Below, in pieces: positions 1 to 10,600 of a DNA stretch of 64,000 nt (positions are counted from its first letter, which is position 1; each line of letters begins with the position of its first letter). Under the pieces are notes generated by a model that worked only from the letters and a program-made list of their open reading frames with translations, had not been told where the DNA came from and ran no database searches. Source of the stretch: Fodinibius roseus (GTDB lineage: Bacteria > Bacteroidota > Rhodothermia > Balneolales > Balneolaceae); contig NZ_FQUS01000005.1 in the NCBI RefSeq assembly GCF_900129315.1, forward strand, positions 62,001-126,000, in the 5' to 3' direction. A program made the translations under genes and the position numbers.

Positions 1-1008
1 CAACATCGACTGTCGGAAGAAAATGAAACCATACGATCGCGGCTGCCCGGGGTACCCGAAATTATAGGGGAAAGCCGGGCTATTGAAAAGATCAAGGAAA
101 CCATCGATAAAGTTGCCCAGACGAACTCAAGAGTTATGGTGACCGGCGAAAATGGAACGGGAAAGGAACTGGTAGCCCGCTGGATCCATGAAAAAAGTCA
201 GCGCAGCAATGAAGAATTCGTAGAAGTCAACTGTGCTGCCATTCCTGCAGACCTGCTTGAAAGTGAGCTTTTTGGTCATGAGAAGGGCGCTTTTACCGGT
301 GCCAGCAGTCAGCGTATCGGTAAATTCGAACAAGCTGACGGGGGTACGCTTTTCCTGGATGAGGTGGGAGATATGAGTCCCAATGCGCAAGCAAAAGTTC
401 TGCGGGCCCTGCAGGAAAATGCCATCATTCGCGTTGGCGGGACCGAGAAAATAACGGTGGATGTCCGTGTGATCGCGGCAACGAACAAAGATCTGCTGGA
501 AGAGATCGATACAGGCGGTTTCAGAGAAGATCTCTATCACCGTCTGAATGTGATTCCCATTCATGTTCCGCCGCTTCGGCAACGACGTGAAGACATCCCT
601 GCGCTGGCCCGGCGCTGGCTCGAACATCTGGCAGAAAAGGACATTACATTTGCCGGTATTTCGTTTAGTGATGACGCACTGGAGGCGTTAAAAGAACAAC
701 AGTGGTCGGGTAATGTGCGGGAGCTTCAAAATGCGGTAGAACGACTGGGACTGCTTGCCGGGGGTACGACGATCTCAGGGAAGGAAGTCGATAGTCTAAC
801 GCTCACGGGTTCCCGGAAACCAGAGGGAACCGACAGCCTGCTCGAAAGTATTGATACCTTTCAGGGTTTTAAAGAAGCGTCAGAACGATTATTTTTGCTG
901 CGAAAACTGAATGAAAATGATTGGAATATCTCCCAGACGGCCGAGGCGATCGATATCCAGCGAAGCCACATGTACAATAAAATGAAAAAGTACGATATTG
1001 AACGGTAA
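1..1008 (+). CDS. Sigma-54-dependent transcriptional activator (NtrC family), 5' end outside window
   Basis: The reading frame is open from base 1 to the stop at 1006-1008, giving 335 visible residues. What is seen is an AAA+ sigma-54 interaction domain followed by a Fis-type helix-turn-helix. Walker A (GENGTGKE, visible residues 49-56), the sigma-54 contact loop GAFTGA (96-101), Walker B (LFLDEVGD, 117-124), and a C-terminal helix pair with [12 protein letters not shown] and [11 protein letters not shown]. The first ~25 residues look like a linker, so a receiver or other sensor domain probably lies upstream, outside the window. The family hydrolyses ATP to remodel sigma-54 polymerase at -12/-24 promoters. 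Which signal or genes it serves cannot be told here. It may be co-transcribed with folD, 80 bases downstream. Confidence 0.93.
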   Translation, partial: QHRLSEENETIRSRLPGVPEIIGESRAIEKIKETIDKVAQTNSRVMVTGENGTGKELVARWIHEKSQRSNEEFVEVNCAAIPADLLESELFGHEKGAFTGASSQRIGKFEQADGGTLFLDEVGDMSPNAQAKVLRALQENAIIRVGGTEKITVDVRVIAATNKDLLEEIDTGGFREDLYHRLNVIPIHVPPLRQRREDIPALARRWLEHLAEKDITFAGISFSDDALEALKEQQWSGNVRELQNAVERLGLLAGGTTISGKEVDSLTLTGSRKPEGTDSLLESIDTFQGFKEASERLFLLRKLNENDWNISQTAEAIDIQRSHMYNKMKKYDIER

Positions 1009-1088
1009 ATACGGGATGTCAATAACCGGTGCCCGGGGTTCATTCAGTTTGACTACTCATTTCATTACTCATAACACAAGACCATAAG

Positions 1089-1979
1089 ATGTCCGCTAAA
1101 ATTATTGACGGTAAGAAAGTAGCAGCAATAACAAGAGATGAAGTTCGTGAAGATGTGGAAGATTGGCTCGAAGCGGGACACCGTCCCCCTTTTCTGCAGG
1201 TAATACTGGTGGGCAATGATCCCGCTTCAAATGTATATGTGGGAGCTAAGACCCGTGCCTGCAAAGAAGTAGGTATTGAAACCGATACCCGGCAACTGCC
1301 TGATACGGTTTCTGCCAAAGAGCTGAAAAAGACCATACAGTATTATAATGAGAACAGCGAGGTGGATGGAATCCTGGTACAGCTTCCCCTGCCGTCCCAC
1401 CTTTCTTCGCACGACGTAATAGAGGCTATTGACCACCGCAAGGACATCGATGGTTTTCATCCCATGAATGTAGGCCGGCTTACCGTGGGGCAACCCAGCT
1501 TTCGTTCCTGCACGCCCGCGGGTATCTTTGAACTGTTTAAATATTACAGCATTCCCACCAAGGGGAAACACGCCGTTGTGGTGGGAGCGAGCGATATTGT
1601 CGGGAGACCGATCTCCGTTATGCTTTCCAAAGAGGATGCAGGAGGAAAGGCAACTACGACTGTTTGCCACAAGTACACCAAAGACCTGACGGCTCATACC
1701 ATCTCCGCCGATATACTGGTGGTAGCCGCAGGTCAACCTAATTTAATCAGGGGGGAGATGGTGAAAGAAGGGGTTGTGGTGATTGATGTAGGCATTAACC
1801 GCGTAGCCGACGAGACCCGGAAAAAGGGGTACAGCCTCGTTGGCGACTGTCATTTCGAAAGCGTAAAAGAAAAGGCAAGCTGGATCACGCCGGTCCCCGG
1901 CGGCGTGGGTCCCATGACCGTAGCTATGCTGATGAAGAATACGCTGCTGGCCGCCAAAAAATCGATTTACCCGGAGTAA
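1089..1979 (+). CDS. folD: Bifunctional methylenetetrahydrofolate dehydrogenase / methenyltetrahydrofolate cyclohydrolase FolD
   Basis: A 296-residue protein of the usual FolD length. It interconverts 5,10-methylene-THF, 5,10-methenyl-THF and 10-formyl-THF in the cytosol, feeding purine and formyl-Met synthesis. Visible family motifs are YVGAKTRACKEVGI, which carries the catalytic Lys, the substrate segment DGILVQLPLPSHL, DIDGFHPMNVGRL, the nucleotide-binding stretch VVVGASDIVGRP, and the closing PGGVGPMTVAMLM. The nucleotide loop reads GASDIVGRP where most bacterial enzymes have GRS; the substitution of the Arg that often contacts the NADP phosphate may bear on cofactor preference (inference). 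The ATG at 1089 sits at the expected N-terminus. Confidence 0.96.
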   Translation: MSAKIIDGKKVAAITRDEVREDVEDWLEAGHRPPFLQVILVGNDPASNVYVGAKTRACKEVGIETDTRQLPDTVSAKELKKTIQYYNENSEVDGILVQLPLPSHLSSHDVIEAIDHRKDIDGFHPMNVGRLTVGQPSFRSCTPAGIFELFKYYSIPTKGKHAVVVGASDIVGRPISVMLSKEDAGGKATTTVCHKYTKDLTAHTISADILVVAAGQPNLIRGEMVKEGVVVIDVGINRVADETRKKGYSLVGDCHFESVKEKASWITPVPGGVGPMTVAMLMKNTLLAAKKSIYPE

Positions 1980-2021
1980 TCCTCCCCGCGGGAGGCGCTA
2001 AGATTCCGCTGGATATCCTTT

Positions 2022-2312
2022 TTACAGGCACTGTTCCGGATCGTCGGGATCCAGGTGGCAGCTGTCGGACTGCAGGCTGCGTCCCAGTCGAACCTCATGG
2101 TGTAGCTCTTCCAGAAAGTCTTCAATTTCTGCCGGCGACGACCACGTCTGGTGGCCATCGTCGAGTAGGGGCAACTTATTTTCGTTCACTTCTTCAGGCA
2201 GGGAGTCGTTTAGGGCGATCCGGATGACCTTATGCGCAATAACCATATCCCTGAGTTTTTGCTCTACGCGATCCGTAAATTGATCAGACGTACCTTTATA
2301 AAATGTCAGCAT
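2022..2312 (-). CDS. Small unknown protein, possibly thioredoxin-like fold
   Basis: A 96-residue protein if it starts at the ATG at 2312 (MLTFYKGTSDQF); an upstream ATG at 2354 would add 14 residues that look non-coding. The N-terminus (LTFYKGTSDQ, then a helix, then AHKVIRIAL) and the later KLPLLDDG recall the first strand-helix-strand and cis-Pro region of glutaredoxins, but the redox CxxC is absent. The C-terminus carries two Cys nine residues apart in an Asp/Pro-rich tail. It is convergent with folD. I do not recognise a named family. It is a plausible conserved hypothetical because the frame is clean and no competing frame is better. Confidence 0.6.
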   Translation of the reverse strand: MLTFYKGTSDQFTDRVEQKLRDMVIAHKVIRIALNDSLPEEVNENKLPLLDDGHQTWSSPAEIEDFLEELHHEVRLGRSLQSDSCHLDPDDPEQCL

Positions 2313-2552
2313 GATTAGCAGTCGGCTGTTCTTTAATGTACACCCTGGCAACACTGCTGGGGCTTCGGAGGTTCCATGATTATCGAATCCACTCTTGAAT
2401 AAGGTCGCTGCATGCCGTGGAAGGTACGATTCTTTTCCTTCCCTCCCCCTGATGCGGGAAGGCAGGATTTTTTTTTAAAGAGGGGTGACATACTGCTGTC
2501 AGTCTGCTTGGTTACATTTATAATGAAGATTAATTAAACAAAGAGACCAGTT

Positions 2553-2882
2553 ATGAATGCAGCAGTTAATATTTCCGACCAGCAGGTTACCGCAAACATG
2601 GAGCCGGTGCTTCGCAAAGTGCTCAAAGAAGCAGAGCAGGAGCATCAGGAATTGCAACAGATGTTTAAGCTGATGGGCTGGGGAGACCTGCCGGATGCGC
2701 TTAAAATTGAAATTAAAGATGATGTGTCGGCGCTGGTCGATGAGCTGCAGGGACAGTATTCCAGCTGTGATCCCGCGGTCGCCCGTCGCCGGCAGCGGGT
2801 CGTCCACTGGGTCGACAGTTATAAAGATGACTTGTGTTCTCTGCAGACGGCTGTGGAGGCGCTGAGGGTTCGCAGTTTGTAA
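2553..2882 (+). CDS. Small helical protein of unknown function
   Basis: A 109-residue protein starting at the ATG at 2553, predicted almost entirely helical: an amphipathic run LRKVLKEAEQEHQELQQM, then the loop MGWGDLPDALK, then further charged helices. No signal peptide or membrane segment. Two Cys (in YSSCDPA and DDLCSLQ). The stretch TTACATTTA at about 2510 resembles a -7 promoter element. I recognise no family and assign no function. It is followed by a weak hairpin (TTAGTG 2940-2945, CACTAA 2952-2957, then TTTT) and a repeat-bearing intergenic region. Confidence 0.6.
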   Translation: MNAAVNISDQQVTANMEPVLRKVLKEAEQEHQELQQMFKLMGWGDLPDALKIEIKDDVSALVDELQGQYSSCDPAVARRRQRVVHWVDSYKDDLCSLQTAVEALRVRSL

Positions 2883-2990
2883 GATTTACTTCAGGTTATA
2901 TACAGAGGCTGCCCCACGCGAGCTGGCTGATGCCGCTCTTTAGTGTAAAACCACTAATTTTAAATTTAATAATTATTGTTTTTCACGTAG

Positions 2991-3123
2991 AATCTTTGAA
3001 GACCAGGAATTTTGGTCAATATCAAGGCCGGAGGGAGGTTGGGATCGCAGCATGTAGCCATACGTGTGGATTTGAACCACCCGGTAACGCCGCCATGGGG
3101 TAAAAGAGCGGTTTTGCAAAGAC
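2991..3123 (-). repeat. Dispersed intergenic repeat, copy 1 (reverse orientation)
   Basis: Read on the minus strand this segment begins TTTGCAAAACCGCTCTTTT and ends with ATGCTGCG ... CTTGATATTGACCAAAATTCC then TGGT. The same blocks in the same order and spacing occur on the plus strand at 21196-21340, and the second half again at 39433-39500. All three copies lie between genes. It has no coding frame. It could be a mobile-element remnant, a REP-like element or a structured RNA; the sequence alone does not decide. Confidence 0.6.
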
Positions 3124-3172
3124 CTCTATTCGTAAGCTATTAATAAGGGAGAGGCTCTTGGGCAGCCTAAGC

Positions 3173-3241
3173 ATGTGGGTGACCTTGACTATTAACAAAT
3201 TTTTTAGGAAATCTGTTAAGCAGGTCGCCCACATTTTTTTT
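3173..3241 (+). terminator. Long hairpin with T-run just before guaB
   Basis: Bases 3173-3185 (ATGTGGGTGACCT) pair with 3222-3234 (AGGTCGCCCACAT): 13 base pairs with one G-T wobble. Inner bases AACAAATTT and AAATCTGTT extend the stem. The 3' arm is followed by a T-run to 3241. This has the form of an intrinsic terminator or attenuator. Because the guaB promoter candidate begins at once after the T-run, the hairpin may simply insulate guaB from upstream transcription. Confidence 0.65.
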
Positions 3242-3248
3242 ATCTTTG
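3241..3248 (+). promoter_or_regulatory. Candidate Bacteroidota -7 element for guaB
   Basis: TATCTTTG matches the Bacteroidota primary-sigma -7 consensus TAnnTTTG exactly. It lies 40 bases before the guaB ATG at 3288, which would give a leader of about 30 nt. No clear -33 TTTG partner is seen at the expected distance, where the terminator stem sits. Confidence 0.45.
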
Positions 3249-3287
3249 CCCAAACCTGAATCCAAATACTGGCAGACCTACTCTATC

Positions 3288-4766
3288 ATGCAATCTTCCT
3301 CTCCTTTTGATCGGATTACGCGGCAGGGCCTGACTTATGATGACGTGCTTCTGGTACCGGGCTACTCGAAAACACTGCCCCGTGACGCCAATACGAGCAT
3401 AGACCTTACCGACGACCTGACCCTCAATGTGCCTATTATCAGCGCAGCGATGGATACTGTTTCTGAGTATCGACTGGCTATTGCGTTGGCCCGGGAGGGG
3501 GGGATTGCGATGCTGCACAAGAATATGTCGATTCAGGACCAGGCGGATCAGGTACGCATGGTAAAGCGCAGCGAGAGCGGTATGATTGTAGACCCTGTTA
3601 CACTGGGCCAGAATTCGACGGTAAGGAAAGCGCGGTCACTGATGAAAAAGCATAAAATCGGCGGTATTCCTATTGTTGAGGACGATAATACGCTTATCGG
3701 CATCGTCACCAACCGGGACCTGCGCTTCGAGCACTACGTTGATAAAAAGCTGAGTACGATCATGACCAGCGACAACCTGATTACGGCACGGGAGGGGACC
3801 ACCCTGGAGGAAGCTGAAAAGCTTTTACAGGAGCATAAAGTTGAAAAACTGCCCATTGTGGATGATAATACCAAACTGGTGGGACTGATTACCTTTAAGG
3901 ATATTGAAAAGAAAATGAATTTCCCTCATGCCTGTAAGGATGACATGGGACGGCTGCGTGTGGGGGCTGCTGTAGGAGTAACGGAGGATACGATGGAGCG
4001 TGTCGATGCGCTGGTGGAATCGGGCGTGGATGTTATTACGGTGGATACCGCCCATGGCCATTCGACGGGTGTATTGGAAATGGTAGAGAAAATTAAGGCG
4101 GCCTATCCCGATCTGAGCCTCATCGGGGGCAATATTGCTACCAGGGACGCGGCCAAGGCGCTGGTCGATGCCGGTGCGGATGTCCTGAAAGTGGGGGTCG
4201 GCCCGGGGTCGATCTGTACAACCCGGGTGGTTACCGGGGTAGGCGTACCGCAGTTAAGTGCTGTTATGGAGGTGGCCGAGCTGGCCCACAAAGCGGGCGT
4301 CGGGCTCATTGCCGACGGCGGAATCAAGCAGACGGGCGATATCCCAAAAGCAATAGCCGGAGGCGCCGACGCGGTGATGATGGGATCGATGTTCGCCGGC
4401 GTGGATGAAAGTCCCGGTGAAACGATTATCTACGAATCCCGAAAGTATAAATCCTACCGCGGAATGGGCAGTATCGGAGCCATGGAGAAAGGATCAAAGG
4501 ATCGCTATTTCCAGGATGTGGAGGATAATATCAATAAGTTGGTGCCTGAAGGGATTGAGGGACGCGTACCCTATAAGGGATATCTCAGTGAAGTGGTCCA
4601 CCAGATGGTCGGGGGATTGCGGGCAGCGATGGGCTATGTCGGAGCGGCGGATATTTCTGAGCTGAAGAAAGCGGAGTTTGTACAGATTTCAGCAGCCGCC
4701 TATAAAGAAAGCCACCCGCATTCCGTCCAGATTACCAAAGAGTCGCCCAACTATTCGGTCAGCTAA
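3288..4766 (+). CDS. guaB: Inosine-5'-monophosphate dehydrogenase
   Basis: IMP dehydrogenase, 492 residues, oxidises IMP to XMP with NAD+, the committed step to GMP. The frame extends upstream to 3246, but the family start fits the ATG at 3288 ([10 protein letters not shown]), and the candidate promoter overlaps the longer version. Visible features: N-terminal [12 protein letters not shown], a tandem CBS pair at about residues 90-210 ([22 protein letters not shown]), the phosphate site IADGGI, the catalytic loop [13 protein letters not shown] with its Cys, and [11 protein letters not shown] of the flap region. The CBS module usually makes the enzyme responsive to purine nucleotides. It stands alone, convergent with lptG. 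Confidence 0.96.
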   Translation: MQSSSPFDRITRQGLTYDDVLLVPGYSKTLPRDANTSIDLTDDLTLNVPIISAAMDTVSEYRLAIALAREGGIAMLHKNMSIQDQADQVRMVKRSESGMIVDPVTLGQNSTVRKARSLMKKHKIGGIPIVEDDNTLIGIVTNRDLRFEHYVDKKLSTIMTSDNLITAREGTTLEEAEKLLQEHKVEKLPIVDDNTKLVGLITFKDIEKKMNFPHACKDDMGRLRVGAAVGVTEDTMERVDALVESGVDVITVDTAHGHSTGVLEMVEKIKAAYPDLSLIGGNIATRDAAKALVDAGADVLKVGVGPGSICTTRVVTGVGVPQLSAVMEVAELAHKAGVGLIADGGIKQTGDIPKAIAGGADAVMMGSMFAGVDESPGETIIYESRKYKSYRGMGSIGAMEKGSKDRYFQDVEDNINKLVPEGIEGRVPYKGYLSEVVHQMVGGLRAAMGYVGAADISELKKAEFVQISAAAYKESHPHSVQITKESPNYSVS

Positions 4767-4828
4767 ACCGAGTCATTTACGCATGAATGAATGTGAAATA
4801 ATTTATTCTCCAGCTTCGCCTTGTCCTG

Positions 4829-4851
4829 AATTTCTTGATGAATAATCCGGG
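4829..4851 (+). repeat. Short dispersed motif (AATTTC..GATGAATAATCCGGG)
   Basis: The 23-base stretch 4829-4851 matches 39406-39428 at 21 of 23 positions, and its first 13 bases resemble 37455-37467. All three are intergenic. The 39.4-kb copy is joined directly to the larger dispersed repeat, so this may be one end of a longer unit. Confidence 0.45.
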
Positions 4852-4918
4852 CCAGGCTGAGGGGCGTGCATTATGAGGTATGAGAGTAAAAATAAGATGT
4901 AAAGCGCAGCAGGAATCC

Positions 4919-6001
4919 TCATTTCCGGGCCCTGAACAGTGCTCCGAGGCCAACAAGCAGGAAAATAAGGTGCGGAAGAACAGCGGCCAGCAGCGGAGGT
5001 ATTTCTCCGGTCCCCCCAAAGGGTTCAATAACTTTCATCAGGGCCAGATAGATAAAACTCACCCCCAGTCCCGACGCAATATAAAATCCTTTCCCCCCCT
5101 CACGGCGTACGGAGGCCAGCGAAAAGCCCACGATAATAACTACAATGATTGAAAAAGGATAGGCGTAGCGTCCGTATAGCTGAACTTTGGGCGACTCTAC
5201 ATTGCCGGCCCCGCTGCGCTCGATAGCCTGGATATATTCACGGGCTTTGGGATAGGTCAGCTGGTAGATGTCCGAAGTGGTTCGGGCCAGATCGCGGGGA
5301 TAAATATTCAGGGTGGTGTCCATGGAATCGACGTACACATGTTCATAACCCAGGGGCGTCATAATGCGTTTATCGACACTTTCGAGCTTCCACAACTGTT
5401 CTTGTTCCTTCCAGATCATGCGCTGGATGTACATGGTTTCTTTAATACTGTCGCCGGCAAAGGTCGTAGCGTCAACACGATGACCGGTATTCTCATCGGC
5501 ATTGAAAAAGCCGATTTTGAAGATTGTCTGGTCCGATTCCTGCCGGAAGATCTGGTTATTATCAACTTTTTCGGATTTTCCCTGAAGGTATTTCGACTCG
5601 AAGGCGATCCGTTTTTTATTGGCGTCGGGAATGAGATATCCATCCATGTAACTGACAATACCCGTAATGATAAAACCAAAGATAAGATACGGAAGCAGCA
5701 GCCGGTAAAGACTGACGCCCGCTGCCTTGAGTGCTACAATTTCGAGTCGCTCGGTCATCTGTCCCGTCAGGTACAAACAGGCAATAAAGACTGCAACGGG
5801 AATAATAAGTCGTATAATCTCCGGAATGTAATTTAAATAATAGACCCCGAATATTTCGGCAAAAGCTGCCCCCTTGTCGGTAAAGTCCTCGCTGTTTTCA
5901 GAGAAATCAAAGATAATGAATATAAAAATAAGCATCAGCAGCATAAAAATGGTGATAACAAAAAGCCGGCTGATGATATATCGGTCAATCTTTTTAATCA
6001 C
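4919..6001 (-). CDS. lptG: LptG-type permease of the lipopolysaccharide exporter (YjgP/YjgQ family)
   Basis: A 360-residue inner-membrane protein with hydrophobic segments near residues 12-35, 55-80 and 95-115, a periplasmic beta-rich domain of about 140 residues, and three C-terminal helices, which is the LptF/LptG topology. With LptB it forms the ABC transporter that pulls LPS out of the inner membrane. It begins with GTG at 6001, overlapping the lptF stop by 8 bases (GTGATTAA), which implies translational coupling. LPALKAAGVSLYRLL near the cytoplasmic side is the family coupling helix that contacts LptB. The assignment to LptG rather than LptF rests on gene order and shorter length. Confidence 0.88.
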   Translation of the reverse strand: MIKKIDRYIISRLFVITIFMLLMLIFIFIIFDFSENSEDFTDKGAAFAEIFGVYYLNYIPEIIRLIIPVAVFIACLYLTGQMTERLEIVALKAAGVSLYRLLLPYLIFGFIITGIVSYMDGYLIPDANKKRIAFESKYLQGKSEKVDNNQIFRQESDQTIFKIGFFNADENTGHRVDATTFAGDSIKETMYIQRMIWKEQEQLWKLESVDKRIMTPLGYEHVYVDSMDTTLNIYPRDLARTTSDIYQLTYPKAREYIQAIERSGAGNVESPKVQLYGRYAYPFSIIVVIIVGFSLASVRREGGKGFYIASGLGVSFIYLALMKVIEPFGGTGEIPPLLAAVLPHLIFLLVGLGALFRARK

Positions 6002-7436
6002 GATCGCTCCAGAGATTTGTAATTTTAAAGGGAGTGGAGATGCGAATAACCAGATAAAGACCGACCAGGCCTAATAAGACATTGGAGTACCACATGCCGG
6101 TGGCCGGTGCGATAAACATGCGGTCGGCCAGTTTCTCTCCCTGGATGATGGAGATCCAGTAAAAAGTCAAAAACAGGGCGCCGATAAGGGCCGCATACCC
6201 CAGATTTCCCCTCTTGGTAAACATTCCGATGGGAGCGCCCAGCAGGACAAAGATAATACAGGCAAACGGAATGGCGAATTTTTTATGGATTTCCACCATA
6301 TATCGCGCAATTTTATTGATGCGCCATTCGGTGTCAACGGATACATCCTCGACAAGGGATTGGTAGCCCCGCAGTTTGGAGAGCGTTAAGTCATGCAGTG
6401 TCCGCTGTTCAGACTTGGAATCCAGTATGTTGAGGGCAACATACCGGCTTGAATAGGGCGCTTTTTTCAGGGAGTCGGGCTGCGTGAGAAAACGCCGGGA
6501 AACACTTTGCTGCTCACCATCCTCTGTTTGGGTTCTCGGCACAAAATAATTGTCGTTATCGAGGATCAGCTGTTTCTGGGAAGAAACTTCTTCGTGTAAT
6601 GAATCCACCAGGGCTTTCATGGCCTGGACGTTCATCGTCCGGTCATTGCGTGAACGTTCCTGCGGGTTGGACCGGGAGAACGAAAGATCAGAGAGATCAA
6701 AGCTGATGCGGTACCGGTCGAAATCGGTCTCCTCGAGAACCGTTATTTTTTTTCCTTCTTTCCTTCGATCCAAAAAACGAAGTATGGATCCGTCGTGAAG
6801 ATACAGGTTCATCGTCTGTCCCTGATGCTCACTTTCCAACCGCCCCTTTTGGGCTTTGATAAAGGCCTCTTTCCGGTTACGGTTGGGCTGCTGGTAAACG
6901 GTAACATCGCGCAGGGTATCAGACTCATTGGTCATATCCTGGACCAAAAAGGTATAGCCGTCAATGCCATCATAAAATTCACCGGGCTTGAGGTCGAAGC
7001 CGGGCTTTTTGAGCCGGATATCGATAAACAGCGATCGTGCCCGCTGATTGGCATCGGGGAGCACATCGTTTGAAAACCAAACTAAAAAAACAGACAGCAG
7101 AATCCCCGCCACGAGAACCGGTTTGACCAGGTGGATGGGATTGATGCCCGCTGCCTTAAGGGCCGCCAGTTCATTTAGTTCGGTAATTTTTCCGAATGCC
7201 ATCAGGCAGGAGACTAACACGGCCATCGGCATGGCCAATACCACCATGGAAGCCAAATTGGTGATAATAAGTTCTATGATAATACCCAACGGCAGTCCCT
7301 TACCGACCAGCATGTCGATATACAGAATCAAAAACTGCATGAGCAGCAGAAACATCAGGGTGAGAAAGCAGAATACAAAGGGTCCCGCGTGCCTCTTCAG
7401 AACATCAAGCTGTAGTTTGTTGGGTATCAATCGCAT
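5994..7436 (-). CDS. lptF: LptF-type permease of the lipopolysaccharide exporter (YjgP/YjgQ family)
   Basis: A 480-residue permease from the ATG at 7436 (MRLIPNKLQLDVLKRH); a TTG at 7457 would add seven residues. It has three N-terminal membrane segments, ELAALKAAGINPIHL as coupling helix, a large periplasmic beta domain enlarged by a charged insert (about residues 250-330, rich in R, Q, S), and three C-terminal helices beginning near KKFAIPFACIIFVLLG. It partners LptG, encoded immediately downstream with an 8-base overlap. The enlarged periplasmic part is common among Bacteroidota LptF proteins. It is divergent from sprA, so 7437-7668 is a two-way promoter region. Confidence 0.88.
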   Translation of the reverse strand: MRLIPNKLQLDVLKRHAGPFVFCFLTLMFLLLMQFLILYIDMLVGKGLPLGIIIELIITNLASMVVLAMPMAVLVSCLMAFGKITELNELAALKAAGINPIHLVKPVLVAGILLSVFLVWFSNDVLPDANQRARSLFIDIRLKKPGFDLKPGEFYDGIDGYTFLVQDMTNESDTLRDVTVYQQPNRNRKEAFIKAQKGRLESEHQGQTMNLYLHDGSILRFLDRRKEGKKITVLEETDFDRYRISFDLSDLSFSRSNPQERSRNDRTMNVQAMKALVDSLHEEVSSQKQLILDNDNYFVPRTQTEDGEQQSVSRRFLTQPDSLKKAPYSSRYVALNILDSKSEQRTLHDLTLSKLRGYQSLVEDVSVDTEWRINKIARYMVEIHKKFAIPFACIIFVLLGAPIGMFTKRGNLGYAALIGALFLTFYWISIIQGEKLADRMFIAPATGMWYSNVLLGLVGLYLVIRISTPFKITNLWSDRD

Positions 7437-7668
7437 ATCATCTATTCTATTGAACAAGCCTTAAATTACGCCTATACTCCCTCTTTACAAAATAGTATGA
7501 TTTTACAGTTCTGAGGCAAGGGTTTCTACTTTCAAGAAAAAAGTTTAACATTTATCATCCTTATTAACGGATTTCACAATTTGAAAATTGTTCAAAGGAG
7601 GCTGCGTATAGCTTAGCGATACTATTTCTTTGGTTGACAGATCAACAAAAATATATTCAACACTATAC

Positions 7669-10600
7669 GTGCAGCTTAAAGCAAAAATATTTTGTGTTTC
7701 TCTTTTTCTGCTTTGCTTTATCAGCATAACCGTGTCCTTTAGCCAGGAGAGGCCGCCCGGCTTTTCTGGCAGGCTTGCCTCGCCCGCTGCCGGTGATACC
7801 CTTCCGCGGCTGTTGCCTCCGGAGCCCATTTCTTATCCTTTTGTGTTTCCCCTGCCTCGTCTTTTTTATATTCGTCTGCCGGATGAGAGGATTTCTGTGC
7901 AGCGCGATTCGCTGGGTCATTATCGAAGCCAGCGTATGCTGTTTCACCGGCCGGTGGCCCTTCCGTATGTGATGAATTTTAATGAATATGCAAGACAATA
8001 CAGGCAACATGCGATCCGGGAAAACTGGAATCAAATCATGGAGGAACAGAGCCCGGAACAGGCGCGTGAGGGACTGCTGGATTTCAAGGTGGATGTCCCC
8101 GGAGGTGAGCAGTCCACCTTTACAACTATTTTCGGCAAGCCGGAGGTTAATTTAAGCATTAACGGGACAGCCAATATGAATATCGGGGCGTCTATTCAAA
8201 AAACGGAAAATCCCGGTATTCCGCCTGACCGGCAAACCCAGGTTGATCCTACCTTCGAGCAAAATCTGCAGCTCAATATTCAGGGGACGATCGGAGATAA
8301 GCTCTCAATACAGACGGACTGGGATACCGAGCGGGCATTTGACTTTATGAACCGGGTCAATATCCTGTATGAGGGCTATGAAGATGAAATAATACAGCAC
8401 CTGGAGATGGGAAACGTGTCGATGCAGACCGGTAATTCGCTCATCCGCGGGGGCAGTGCTCTTTTTGGAGTGAAGTCCATCGTGAAGCTTGGATCGCTCA
8501 GATTAACTTCGGTGCTCTCTCAGCAGGAAGGCGAGGAAAGAACCGAAACCATTACCGGCGGCGCCCAGGAAAAAGAGCTTGCCATTCGTCCTGTGGATTA
8601 CGAGGATGATCGGCACTTTTTTATGGACTTTTTTACGCGCCAGCAGTATGAGGAGAATGTTTCGAATCCGCAGCAATTGGGACAAGCGCTGGAACTCACG
8701 GAAGTGAATGTGTGGGCGCTGCGGGAAACTTCGCAGCCGGCGGAAGGCGAACGGCAGGCTATAGCGCTTGCCGACCTGGGGGTTGTGCAACATGCTGACA
8801 GCAGCTACGGGGCCCCGGATCAGGATGAAGATATTTTTCCGGAAAGCCTGCTCGACCAGTTTCGGGACCCGTCACTGGGGGTTTCCGCCGGGGATTTTGG
8901 CGTGGATCCCGCCGCCTTTGTGGAAGGATATTTTATTCCTCTCGAGGAGGGCGTGGACTACGAACTGGATCGTTACCTGGGATATATTTCTCTGAAGCGA
9001 AACCTGAGTTCACGACAGGCCCTGGCTATCTCATTTAAGTATGCAGATCCCCAAACAGGACAGACGGTCAGCATCGGTGATGTAAGTCCGGGCGGCGGTA
9101 ATCGCATCTACCTGAAGCTCATCCGTCCCCAGACCGTGACCACCAGCAATCCGCTGTGGGACCTGATGATGAAAAACGTCTATTCCCTCGGGGCCACTAA
9201 CCTGACGCCTGACGGGCTGGATCTGGATGTAAAGTATACCGAACAGAATGTGCCGAGCAGTTCTCTGCCGGCGCGCAATTCGATTTTGTTGCAGGACCTG
9301 GGACTCGACCGGGTAGACCAGCAGGGGGCCCTTAATCCGGATAATAAAATTGATTTCAGTACCAGCGTTCTTAATCCCGCTACCGGTAAAATTGTCTTCC
9401 CGTATTTACAACCGTTTGGTGACCGGGTGGAAGAGTTGTTGGTAGAAAGCGGACTGGGACAGGAGGAGGTAAGGGCTATTGCATACGATGAACTGTATAC
9501 CCAGCGAAAAGAAAACGCCAGTCAAAACTCAAAAAATAACTTTTATCTGATTGAGGGAGAAGCCAGAGGAGCGACCTCCGCCAGCTATAGTCTCGGATAT
9601 TCGCTGGTAGAGGGATCCGTCAGGGTGTTTGCGGGGGGACAAGAGCTGCAGGAGGGGACCGATTACGCGGTGGATTATTCCATTGGCAGCATCACCATAC
9701 TGAACGAGCAGTACCTGCAGAGGGGACAGCAAATACGGATTGAGTATGAAAATAACCGGCTGGCGCAAATAGGACAGAAAAATTTTACCGGCCTGCGCGC
9801 TGAATACAGTATTACGGATAATTTCAACATCGGGAGCACCTATTTTAAATTAAAAGAGAAGCCGCTGCAGGATAAAATTCGCATCGGGGACGAGCCGGTC
9901 AGCAATGCCGTGCTGGGCCTGGATGCCAACGCTTATTTTGACGCTCCATGGCTGACGCGATTGATCGATCGCGTTCCCCTGCTGCATACCAAAGAACCTT
10001 CAGCCATAAGCCTGAGTGGTGAATTCGCACAACTTCGTCCCGATGTCTCAAGAACCGCCGCCGTCAATGATGCGATCAGCGATAACCGTCTTTTTGAAGA
10101 TGAAGAAAACGGGCTCTCCTTTATTGATGATTTCGAAGGCTCTGAAGTGGGACTTAGTTTTGTGAACCCGTCGCAGTGGAATCTTGCGGCTGCTCCGGCG
10201 GCGCTGCCGGGTTACCAGCCTGATGCGATCTTTTTTGAGGATAATCCCCCGACCAATCCTTCCAACACGATTACGGATAAGATTGGCCGGTCTGATCTGC
10301 GCAGCTCTTTTTCATGGTATACCATACCCCAAAATATTGATGATATCCTCAATGGCGCCCAGCGTACACCGGAATCACAGCTTGTCAAAGTGACGGATGT
10401 ATTTCCAAACAGGGATGTCTTGACCGAGGAAAATTTTATCCGGACTCTCGATCTCTATTATGATCCCACCGAACGGGGACCGTATAACTACAACAGGAAT
10501 CTTCGTGACCTGCTGGAGAATGAGCCGGAGCGCAGCTGGGGAGGGATGACGACGACACTTCCAGCCGGGCAGGAGGACCTTACGCAGAATAACATTGAAT

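Noticed and set aside
3066-3080. tRNA T-arm-like palindrome GTGGATTTGAACCAC
   Set aside because: On the minus strand it resembles a T-arm (GGTTCAAATCC), but no acceptor stem, anticodon arm or CCA end fits around it, and the other repeat copies lack it.
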